A stretch of 32,183 bases of DNA from Nemertoderma westbladi (lineage: Eukaryota; Xenacoelomorpha; Nemertodermatida; Nemertodermatidae): contig JAUCBJ010007766.1 in NCBI GenBank assembly GCA_032718475.1, positions 1 to 32,183 of the forward strand. Direction: 5' to 3'. Positions within the stretch are counted from its first letter, which is position 1. Every line of letters starts with the position of its first letter. The notes beneath the pieces were generated by a model that worked only from the letters and a program-made list of their open reading frames with translations, was not told where the DNA came from and made no database searches. Both the position numbers and the translations under genes were made by a program. This document shows positions 20,601 through 27,954 of this stretch, piece by piece.

Positions 20601-23600
20601 CGGCATCAGGACAGCACCCAATAACACGAAGAGCAGAAAGGAGACCAAGTCTCTGACATCCTTCGGAATGACGAATCGACTCCAGTACACCATGGCGATG
20701 CAACCACGAGAGAATCAAACTCAAATTGTCGCAACTGTTGTACCCATGATGTCTGCACCAAGACTACTAACGTGCAAGACACCAATGCCAATGTAAATAA
20801 CAACGCTATTTTAGGAGCAATAACAGAGTTTCAGTCGGCTTTCATGACTCAGCTGGAGTTGATTCAAACTCAACTCCAAACACAGATGAATGGCTTACAC
20901 TACCAATTTCAGCAACAAATGAGACAGTTTGCTCAACAAAACCAGTCTCAACCCATGGTGTAGTACACACCGCAAACCAGGGTTACCAAGTCACATTCAC
21001 ACCACTCAAACATTTCAACCAAAACACCAAATGCAGCATCAGCAGCATCAAATTCAAATCTAGGTAATTTAAATAAACAAATTTATGAACATGTTTTTCT
21101 CCTAAACATTCAAGGTTTACATTTTCAATAAATATGTAATATTATGGTTTTGTTCAGAAATGGAAAAAATGAGAAAGCGCGTCACCGGGGGTTGAACCAG
21201 CGCTATACGTACGTTTCAGCCTATCAGGCCTCATCAGTAGCGCTAACCAGTTCAGCCACTTGTCCCTGACATTCACTATCCCACCTAATCCACTTCTATT
21301 GAACAGGCAGTCTTAAGTTGCATATCCTATCTCTAACAGCGGTCCTACCGGCCTCAAGTATGTTAGAGTGAAACAGGAGGAAAGTACAAATAAATAAATA
21401 TTCAGCTCGAGTATTGCTGCCAGGTGATATTAAATAAATAAATTGGAGTTGAGCTGTTAATGCAACTGTAATTAAATATGTAATATTATGGTTTTGTTCA
21501 GAAATGGAAAAAATGAGAAAGCGCGTCACCGGGGGTTGAACCAGCGCTATACGTACGTTTCAGCCTATCAGGCCTCATCAGTAGCGCTAACCAGTTCAGC
21601 CACTTGTCCCTGACATTCACTATCCCACCTAATCCACTTCTATTGAACAGGCAGTCTTAAGTTGCATATCCTATCTCTAACAGTGGTCCTACTGGCCTCA
21701 AGTATGTTAGAGTGAAACAGGAGGAAAGTACAAATAAATAAATATTCAGCTCGAGTATTGCTGCCAGGTGATATTAAATAAATAAATTGGAGTTGAGCTG
21801 TTAATGCAACTGTAATTAAATATGTAATATTATGGTTTTGTTCAGAAATTGAAAAAATGAGAAAGCGTGTCACCGGGGGTTTAACCAGCGCTATACGTAC
21901 GTTTCAGCCTATCAGGTCTCATCAGTAGCGCTAACCAAGTTTCTGAACAAAACCATAATATTACATATTTAATTACAGTTGCATATTAACAGCTCAACTC
22001 CAATTTATTTATTTACATTTTCATTGCGCAGTTAGCAAAATACTATATATAACAGATTTAGTATTTTGATGTTCCTATATTTATAGGTCTTACGAGATAG
22101 ATTTATGACTCATTAAAAAAATAATATTTATATATGGAGCTCAGTATTGATGCCTACACCTTTGAGCGAACTGACAGATCGTCCAGGTCTGAAGGAGGTG
22201 TTGGACTATACATTAAAAACAGTTTCCCCGTGTCTAAGGTTTTTTCCAAATTCAAATAAATATTGTTAAATATTAATAGTGCACTCAACACTCTAGTCAG
22301 TGTATGTGTAATATATCGCCCTCACCATTGTATAAATGCAGAATTTATTGATATTATGTGTGATCTAGATAGATTTCTAAACCAAGAAAAGTACAAATCT
22401 AATCTACATCATCAAATAATGATACAAAGTATCATTATTACTGGTGATTTCAATTTCCCATCAATGAACTGGAACGTCCTCTCAAATCATTCGATTGATT
22501 CACAGGATATTTTTCAAGGCAATTTACTTTTAAAATTTATGTCAAACGGGTTCCTAACTAATCCAAGATTCATAAGCCCCAGAATAACAATATCATTGAT
22601 CCATTTCTTACAAACGACAATGAATTTATTGATATGTAGTACATATTGTCAAAGAAACTACGAACAACAATTATAAAAACATTAAAATAAATAATAATGA
22701 CACGATTAGACAACCTGTACCTTTTAGTAATCTAAATATTCAATCTGCAAAAATTAATTTGAATGCTATACAAAATTACTTATGTGAATTGGATTGAAAT
22801 GTAATTTTTATTGTCTGTCGATGGCATGACAGACATCTTTACAAGACATTTTGAAGCTGCTTGCTGTAACAATGTACCAGTATGGAAGAAACAAGGTGGA
22901 AGTAAAATTCCAAAGGTTCATCTAATACTTTTGAAAAAGAAAGTGTTTATTGAAACAAATAATAAATGCAACCTCAAAAGAAAAAATATCCTGCCTGAAC
23001 ATTGAACAACAATGTTAGAGTAATTTATTGAATGTAAATTATTCAAATTACCTTAATTAATAAATAAAAAAATATAAAAAATATAAAAAAATAATAATTA
23101 AACTTAATTCAAACTAACTAAGACCCAATAGGCTCTTGTTCAACCCCAAGTGGCGTGCTTCCTAATTTTTCCCATTTCAAAAATATCCAAAACATAACAC
23201 CTCTTAACAGAAGTAAAACACAAAGTAAATAATTAACCTGTCAGGGAACCAAGGATTCATGTCTCGTTTATCAATGGATCTTTTACGAATATTCTCCGCC
23301 GGTTCGTAACGTTTAGTTAAGGAACTCAAGGCAGCCACTCGATCTGCTGCGCCGGCTGGTTTAGGTAACGTATCGGGGTCGACTGCATCTCTCTTCGCCC
23401 GATTTGCTCCATCAACCGTAAAAAGATCCTTCACTGACCAATCATTAACGCTTGGTGGTGGAGCTGGTGTGGCTGGTGGTGCATTGGTGGGCGCCGGTGG
23501 CGGGGATGTTTTTTTATGACTCCTGTATGTCGACTCGTTTCCAAGAGTTATTGCCGTGCCAGTATCATCACCACGTGCTAAAAATAGGCAACAATTATGT

Positions 23601-26600
23601 TCCAATTATGACAACAATAACAAGCGCGAAAACGTTCAAGTTGTTACTAGAGGTCTCGCTACACGGACCTAATCCTAAAATAGTCTAAAGTTATAGTTAA
23701 TGGTATGAAATGGCCGAGCAAACTACTCCTGTTTGTGAGTGAGTACAAAGCCATAATTGGCATCCTAAGCTCACTAAGAGGTATGACATCAGCTTATGGC
23801 ACTCACACAAGTGTTATAACCATTCGCTGATGGCTCACAGTTCTGAATCTACCAACAATGCTAAATTATCTAATAATCCTATTGGCAGTATAGAGGGTAG
23901 GTGAAATGCCTGGATTCCGCCTACACTCTGAGTTAATAAATGTTGCAACTATGTAACGCAATATTGCACCGTCCCATAAGCTCTGAGAGATTTAAATATT
24001 ATTTCAGATTATTATTGGGCTGAATTTTCCCAAACATTTTCATATCAAATACAGAACGGACCCCTGAAACAAAGAGACCCCAAATCACACTGTCAGCCAT
24101 GAAAGAGGATACTATAGTACCTATAGTACTATGGTACATGGCAGTAGCCAGCTAAAACCAGTGTGTTTGCAGAGTAGAGATCAGGTTTGCCGATGGGATC
24201 TTAGATGCCACCATATTTGCAGAGCCCCCCAGTATGGTGGTACAGTATATCCAACATTGTTTACTCTGCTTCACACTCTGGTATATATATCAGCTTCCAG
24301 GGCACTGGTGTCTCTATTAGTGAAGCTCAACAAGGAATGCTTCTAGCTCCGAGGAAAAGTCACACTTTTAAGATGCTAAATTTTCCTGATCCAGCACAAC
24401 TGGGATGATGACAGACGATGCTTCACGTTGTGGGTGCTGATGTTCTGCCTAACTACATTGTGGAGGCAGCGTCTTCTAAATGCGACGAAATGCGACAGAT
24501 GCCTATATGTGATATAACCAAACACTACTGCCCTGTAAAACTTTGAAACTCTTCGCGAACGTCAAACAAAACTATTTAAATTGTTTTAAGTTTCTAACTC
24601 CAAAAATCCCAAGGCCCATTTTCTTTATTCTCTCCCAAACAATAATTATTTATTACATGGGAAAAAGGTAGAACACTATTCACTATTCTCGTGGTAATAC
24701 GTAATTTTATTCTAAAATTTGTACTTTTTTGTCATTTAATTCTTTACTAAAAGATAGAGCGATATAGTGTTACAGAATAAATTTAACTGGAGTATTTTAC
24801 AATATTCCTTAGGAGTGGGTTACTGCGATTAAAATTATTGTACTCTCCAACTCCTGATGCTGCCTTACTCTATGTTAAATAATTTACTGTTCTCGAATAT
24901 TTATTACGTAACTAGAGAGCCGCTTAACTACATAAACCAATATTGGATATTCCTTTCCGTTTCGGAGTACGCTTTCCCGACACTAAAGTTGCAATAACTT
25001 TTGAATGTGTGAATGGATTTTGCTCAAATCACTTGCAAACCTTTTCTGCTTCGATGCCCTTTCAACATATCTGAATTTAAGAAATTACACTTTTTTTCCA
25101 CTTTTCACATTTGCGTTTTTTCACGGTGAAAAAAAGTGAAATCAATGCAATCAATCCCATGGGTTACTTTTTCCACAGGGAATAAAGTACTCCTTTTTCT
25201 CCCGATTGTGGGGAATATTCGAGCGAAAAAGTAACAATTCAAGAATAAAACTCTTTTAGAAATGTTACAGTAAGTTGATATTTGTTGTTTATATATACTA
25301 TTAGTTGATTTCAAGTAGGAATAACAATTGTTTAAGTGTATACTTTAGTTTCACATAAGTACGACCTTAGATAATTTAAGTTCATCTGGCACCACATTAT
25401 CAGGTATTACAACTACTCCTTGGTTAAAACAACAGGAAAACAACAAAACAACAGAAAATTGGAATGTTACCAATAAAATTGTAATGTCAGGCCAGGAAGA
25501 GGGAGGATTGGTGTTCGGCGAAAGTGTATAAAGTACTTACAGCACCAAAAGTACTGTTTTGGGGAATTACTTTCTAGTGTATTCGGTGTATTCCCAGAAC
25601 AGCTGGTGTGAATGAACTCCATTCACTCTATTATTATATAATATATACCTACCTATTAGCAACATTTTGTATATTTGATTTTCAAGTTAATTTTATATTT
25701 CTAATACAGATTTTCTTATATTTCCAATTCAAATAGTCAATTTTTTCAAACAATTGGATCCAAAAAAAACTTCTAGCGAAAAACGTTTGCATCCACTGGT
25801 AATGAATTTCGAAGTCTTATGGGGAGTCCTTCAGGGTGACACACTTGCACCATTCTTATTCGTAATTGTTGTTGATTATGTTCTATGCATGTCCTTAGAT
25901 CATCTTAATAAAGATGGGGTGAAAGTAACACCCATTACTGGCATAAGAAGTAAAGGAAATCAAGCAAAGTACCTTGGGCCAACTGATCTAGAACTGATGT
26001 CTGATCGTAAGGCCATAAGCAATAAGGGCGGCTTACTTGAGCACGTGGATGACTTCTGGTACTTGGGATCACGGATCAGAAAGTCAGGTGATGACCTTCA
26101 AATATGTAAGGGGAAGGCATGGGCAGCGTTAAATAGTCTGTCCAGGATTTGGAAGTCCCATATAATAAAACGGAACCTTTAGGTTCGATTATTTATGGCA
26201 GTAGTAGTACCAGTACTCCTATATGGGAGTCCATGCTGGGCTCTAACTGCAGAGGATACTAAATCTCTGGATGGCACTTTCACAAGAATGCTGCGCCGGG
26301 TTAATTGTGTCAAGTTTAACAAATACATCTCCAATAAGACTCTATACAACATTGGAGGTGTTCCATTAGTCTCCCCTAGCTTGACACTTGAACGGAACCA
26401 CCTCCGCTTTGCAGGACATTGCTTTCGCCGTGAGGACCAGCCAGTGCATAATCTTGTGCTTTGGCGGCCTCATGGAGCGAATAAGCATGAGGACAGCCCA
26501 TGACTTTCGTGAGTCTTCACTTGGGGTAAACTGCAAAGTGAAATATAACAGCAGAAATGAAATCACATTGGCCTTTTATGCTATATGTAAAGTAGGCCTA

Positions 26601-27056
26601 TATGATTTAAACTCGTTTTATATTCTGATAGTTAATTGTGCTCTTATTTTCTTTTATAAAGATCCTGTCCTGATTTCCCAAAGGTAGATTGAGCATTCCT
26701 AGTTGAAGTGTCCGTTTAAGTCCGAGTGGATACGCCGAGTGGATTTCGCCTGATCTGCTTGAAGTAGCTAGTAATTAATTGTCATGTGATAGAAAATATA
26801 ATTGTAGTGAAAGATTTAAACGCCGTATAACTGCTTGTTTGGAGATATCACGGTGATACCAAGTATTTTTTCGAAAGTTAACATTCGGCTAAAATTTATA
26901 TATATACAGCCAAATAGTTTAATCCAAAAAGTTGCTTCGCTCTTCGATAAAGGGTCCACAACTCCTAGTGGACACTTCGACAATCAGTGATAACAGATAA
27001 TATGATTACTTACCTGATAACGCAAGCAGAACCACTAGGAACTGTTTATAATCCAT
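14306..27056 (-). CDS. Secreted metallopeptidase with ShK and fibronectin III domains, eight exons
   Basis: Joining eight exons at GT-AG sites gives 1716 nt (571 residues plus stop), and every junction keeps frame. Residues 1-15 form a hydrophobic signal peptide (MDYKQFLVVLLALS). Residues 36-57 are Pro-rich. Basic sites RAKR (74-77), KR (103-104), RKR (112-114) and KR (118-119) suggest a propeptide cleaved by furin-like proteases. Residues about 150-300 form the catalytic region, with the zinc motif HELGH at 267-271. The run-up (residues about 170-235, then YYPY before the helix) matches my memory of the lethal-factor-like metallopeptidase family of animals, fungi and bacteria. Residues 413-447 are an ShK domain with all six cysteines. 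Residues about 453-551 are a fibronectin III domain. It probably acts outside the cell; the substrate is unknown. ShK domains here are common adhesion or inhibitor modules and do not by themselves imply a toxin. Confidence 0.82.
14814..15083 (-). CDS. Exon 7 (ShK domain)
   Basis: The acceptor is AATTTAG before TGGGTT and the donor is ATCCAG then GTATAA. It is 270 nt, phase 0 at both ends. Cysteines at residues 413, 420, 429, 440, 444 and 447 give the ShK spacing, followed by the first strand of the fibronectin III domain. Confidence 0.85.
15293..15304. repeat. Poly-G tract (12), intron 6
   Basis: An uninterrupted run of 12 G on the plus strand, so poly-C in the pre-mRNA. Confidence 0.9.
15703..15929 (-). 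CDS. Exon 6 of the metallopeptidase gene
   Basis: The acceptor is CTTTGCAG before GAGCTTC and the donor is ATAACT then GTAAGT, a perfect consensus. It is 227 nt and ends in phase 0. It encodes the end of the catalytic region (AEWMGENMMYYFDQ) and a linker. Confidence 0.8.
16138..16356 (-). CDS. Exon 5 (HELGH zinc-binding motif)
   Basis: The acceptor is TATACAG before GTTTGGG and the donor is TTACG then GTAAGG. It is 219 nt. It encodes the catalytic core with HELGH; the two histidines should bind zinc and the glutamate should activate water. A GT earlier, after TGG, would break the frame with exon 6. Confidence 0.85.
16675..16703. repeat. Hairpin in intron 4
   Basis: CAGATGCC and GGCATCTG are exact reverse complements around a 13-nt loop. 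Confidence 0.75.
17113..17237. repeat. Three consecutive hairpins in intron 4
   Basis: Hairpin 1 (17113-17160) has arms ATGCCAGCTT/AAGCTGGCAT with an inner stem GAGATG/CATCTC. Hairpin 2 (17181-17214) has arms GTATGCAATA/TATTGCATAC around a 14-nt loop. Hairpin 3 (17220-17237) has arms TGTGATT/AATCACA around a 4-nt loop. All arms are exact complements. Confidence 0.8.
17394..17412. repeat. Poly-G tract (19), intron 4
   Basis: A run of 19 G, preceded by six more G and one T. Confidence 0.9.
17615..17730 (-). CDS. Exon 4 of the metallopeptidase gene
   Basis: The acceptor is GTTTTCAG before ACAAGAT and the donor is TTAGAG then GTGAAG. It is 116 nt and encodes DIRNAMYNSHARLAIMSKDE and the following PEH segment, an order I associate with the region before the zinc motif in this family. 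Confidence 0.8.
17765..18830 (-). repeat. 44-bp minisatellite made from the exon 3 end and its splice donor
   Basis: Near-identical units begin (plus-strand word AGTAT or GGTAT) at 18566, 18610, 18654, 18698, 18742 and 18786. The last unit is the true exon 3 boundary. An interrupted copy flanks a LINE insertion, and three to four decayed copies continue to about 17765. On the minus strand each unit reads GTTACATTACTTGGTTCATG, then ATGTTAGATAG, then donor GTAGGTTATACCT. So the terminal coding bases and donor of exon 3 are tandemly copied into intron 3. The period is not a multiple of three, and TAG follows GATAGG in frame in the first unit, so use of a downstream donor would end translation early. 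Confidence 0.85.
17967..18533 (-). mobile_element. 5'-truncated RTE-like LINE copy inside the intron 3 minisatellite
   Basis: This matches the 3' end of the full-length LINE at 27916-31336 with few differences, covering the last 165 codons of the ORF (stop at 18007), the short 3' UTR and the ACT-repeat tail. It splits one minisatellite unit, and CTATCT occurs on both sides as a short target duplication. It carries three extra bases at the VVPVLLY site, which is VVPVLY in the full-length copy. Confidence 0.85.
18798..18992 (-). CDS. Exon 3 (start of the catalytic region)
   Basis: The acceptor is AATTTCAG before GGGCGAT and the donor is GATAG then GTAGGT. It is 195 nt. The last 33 nt encode a CYITWFMMLDR-like helix end that leads into exon 4 (QDIRNAMY), which supports this donor over an earlier GT. 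These last 33 nt and the donor are also the first copy of the minisatellite in intron 3. Confidence 0.78.
19103..19117. repeat. Poly-G tract (15), intron 2
   Basis: An uninterrupted run of 15 G. Confidence 0.9.
20153..20300 (+). repeat. 33-bp (11-codon) coding-like minisatellite
   Basis: TTAGTGGA recurs at 20153, 20186, 20219, 20252 and 20285. The plus frame encodes repeats of VEDEVEVADEL; the minus frame encodes Ser/Thr-rich repeats. Both remain open because the period is a multiple of three. Confidence 0.85.
21116..21127. repeat. 12-bp target-site duplication, left
   Basis: TTTACATTTTCA is identical to 22012-22023. Removing the insert and one copy rejoins the host LINE reading (IQGLHF...). 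Confidence 0.85.
21188..21258 (-). promoter_or_regulatory. tRNA-like A and B boxes around hammerhead copy 1
   Basis: On the minus strand TGGCTGAACTGG (21247-21258) fits an A box and GGTTCAACCCC (21188-21198) fits a B box, about 50 nt apart, with the ribozyme between them. The same arrangement recurs 344 bp away in copy 2. This suggests internal RNA polymerase III transcription of the unit; it is inference from motif match. Confidence 0.55.
21199..21244 (-). ncRNA. Hammerhead ribozyme type I, copy 1
   Basis: Read on the minus strand: the stem I 3' strand AGCGCTA, core CTGATGA, stem II GGCC/GGCT (one G-U pair and three G-C pairs) with a TGATA loop, GAAA, stem III ACG/CGT with a 2-nt loop, then A17 and the stem I 5' strand TAGCGCT. 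Stem I has seven Watson-Crick pairs. The cleavage triplet is GTA, and the predicted cut lies between plus positions 21206 and 21205. All invariant core bases are present. The short stem III is typical of animal satellite and retroelement hammerheads, some of which act best as dimers. Confidence 0.88.
21543..21588 (-). ncRNA. Hammerhead ribozyme type I, copy 2
   Basis: Identical to copy 1 over the core and all three stems, offset by 344 bp. The predicted cut lies between plus positions 21550 and 21549. Cleavage at copies 1 and 2 would release a 344-nt monomer. Confidence 0.88.
21887..21932 (-). ncRNA. Hammerhead ribozyme type I, copy 3 (stem II mismatch)
   Basis: The core and stems I and III are as in copies 1 and 2. 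Stem II has G to A in its 5' strand (GACC), which breaks one of its three G-C pairs. Activity is probably reduced. The neighbouring B-box-like sequence is also changed (GGTTAAACC). Confidence 0.75.
22012..22023. repeat. 12-bp target-site duplication, right
   Basis: TTTACATTTTCA, identical to 21116-21127, at the 5' side of the minus-strand insert. Confidence 0.85.
23238..23577 (-). CDS. Exon 2 (Pro-rich pro-region with dibasic sites)
   Basis: The acceptor is TATTTTTAG before CACGTGG and the donor is GACAG then GTTAAT. It is 340 nt and encodes residues 15-128, which include one N-glycosylation sequon (NES at 28-30), the Pro/Ala-rich stretch and four basic cleavage-like sites. Confidence 0.8.
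23578..25750. other. Intron 1, part downstream of the LINE fragment
   Basis: No gene seen apart from the fold-back element copy at 24643-24908. A small inverted repeat (ATAGTAC words) lies near 24112-24136, and an A/T-run inverted patch (TTTTTTCAC/GTGAAAAAA) near 25115-25135. Confidence 0.4.
24643..24908 (-). mobile_element. Interspersed fold-back element, copy B
   Basis: This is the reverse complement of the element at 9715-10075. It shares the AAGGCAGCATCAGGAGTTG block and the terminal CCATGTAATAAATAATTATT, but lacks about 60-70 bp that make up the left fold-back arm in copy A. Confidence 0.6.
25806..26512 (+). pseudogene. RTE-like LINE fragment with internal deletion, intron 1
   Basis: A plus-strand relative of the 27916-31336 LINE. 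It begins at the GVLQGDTLAPFLF region and ends near the 3' part of the ORF (PVHNLVLWRPHG). About 130 bp around the FADD catalytic box is missing: the sequence jumps from GATCTAGA to the DRK region. A stop at 26180 and a frame change also break it. Confidence 0.8.
26513..27013. other. Intron 1, 5' part
   Basis: No gene seen. A near-duplicate of GAGTGGAT(A/T)(C/T)CGCC occurs twice near 26723-26750. Confidence 0.4.
27014..27056 (-). CDS. Exon 1 of the metallopeptidase gene (signal peptide)
   Basis: It runs from the ATG at 27056 to a strong donor, CAG then GTAAGT. It encodes 14 residues plus one base (phase 1). The peptide is short and hydrophobic, as expected of a signal sequence. Confidence 0.8.
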
Positions 27057-27915
27057 TGTCTTCTATTCCACGTGATCCTTGTAAGGAAATTTAAAACAAT
27101 CATTACAGTTATGTGGCTATATATATGGAAATCATGGCAGTCAATTTTATTTCGGTACTTAACAACGGATCTTGCGTGTAACATTCATGCCACCGTCATG
27201 ATTCTGTAAGTTACACTTAAAAACGAAACTATATACACTCGAAATAGATGACACATTGATTACATTTTGATAATACTAGTTGATTGACATCCAAGAGGGT
27301 ACGTTGTGTAGGTGCTTTAGTTCAATAACTAATCATTTTAAAAAGGTTTGTAGGAAGTCATAGATAATAAGGCTACAAAAGGATACATGCGATAAATCCA
27401 TAGCTCTTTTAAAAAAATGATTATGTGATATTCGATTTCGGTAGCAACTCTTGCAGGAATGAATGCAGTTTGTTAAATGCATGCTGGAAGCATGAGTACC
27501 ATCGTGCCTCTGCATAATAATTGGTTGTTTTTCTGAACAAGTGCTTTTTGTTGATGATATTTTACCAAAACGTAATGAAGGAATTTTTTCCACAACCTTG
27601 TGTTTTTAAGCGATTTATAACCGACGATTCTGTATCAGGAATACATAAATGCACACTTAATCCCTGGAAATTCATGTATGTATGTGAATCAACGGCAATG
27701 TACTTATACTGCTGTTCACCTGTTATCTTCATCAGACAGTAACCTTTAGTCGTTACATTTCTTGCCTACTTCTTATACTATCAATCTTACCACAATCTCT
27801 TCATTTATCTACCAGTAGTATTCCAGGGAATAAAGTGTAAACATATTCGTGGCGCCGTCTGTGTTCACCTGTATAATGGTTTACTGCGACCGAATGAAGT
27901 TGAGAGGTGGAGAAA
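27057..27915. other. Upstream region of the metallopeptidase gene
   Basis: The likely promoter region, ending at the target duplication of the LINE. AT-rich, with no supported coding frame; the short frames at 27333-27742 have no recognisable features. Confidence 0.4.
27118..27126 (-). promoter_or_regulatory. Candidate TATA box for the metallopeptidase gene
   Basis: TATATATAG on the minus strand lies about 62 bp upstream of the ATG. That would place transcription start near 27090 and give a 5' UTR of about 35 nt. A CACGTG word lies between at 27070. This is inference only. Confidence 0.35.
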
Positions 27916-27954
27916 CTACTACTAGTATCGGCATGCTGCATTGCAGCTGCATTT

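Larger units (their letters stand above)
21128..22011 (-). mobile_element. Retrozyme: 344-bp tandem repeats with hammerhead ribozymes
   Basis: The unit boundary word AATATGTAATATTATGG starts at 21131, 21475 and 21819, an exact 344-bp period over about 2.4 copies, with few differences between copies. Each copy has a minus-strand type I hammerhead motif flanked by A-box-like and B-box-like sequences. The insert has perfect 12-bp target duplications. Its 5' end on the minus strand (about 21943-22011) is an inverted piece of the same unit, as produced by twin priming during target-primed reverse transcription. No protein is encoded; the 77-codon minus frames are incidental. Known animal retrozymes have this layout (170-400-nt units, type I hammerheads, tandem copies, non-LTR-style integration) and yield circular RNAs. 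I infer a 344-nt circle here. The enzyme that mobilises it is not evident. Confidence 0.85.
19735..23030 (+). pseudogene. Decayed non-LTR retrotransposon (CR1/Jockey-like), interrupted
   Basis: Broken coding stretches follow one another on the plus strand. A possible CxxC...CxxC zinc-finger piece (CQICKG, then KCLICKRG) lies near 19740-19840. An acidic repeat follows at 20153. A Gln-rich coiled-coil-like frame (about 20625-20963, including MTQLELIQTQLQTQMN) looks like ORF1. After one in-frame TAG the same frame stays open to EHVFLLNIQGLHF at 21126, which resembles the start of an apurinic-type endonuclease. After the retrozyme array, endonuclease-like motifs resume (GGVGLYIK near 22200; GDFNFPSMNWN near 22443), and a VPVWKK-to-LKRKN stretch lies at about 22880-22970. 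Several frameshifts and stops make it non-functional. The left boundary and the exact clade are uncertain, and the reverse transcriptase part is missing. Confidence 0.6.

Noticed and set aside
21296-21873. Two 77-codon minus frames in the 344-bp repeats as a small protein
   Set aside because: They are repeated simply because the unit is repeated, and they fall in a ribozyme-bearing non-coding element.
27690-27760. Hammerhead-like CTGATGA on the minus strand near 27735
   Set aside because: It is followed by AGATAACAGGTGAAC, without a stem II or a GAAA core, and no stem I partner is found.
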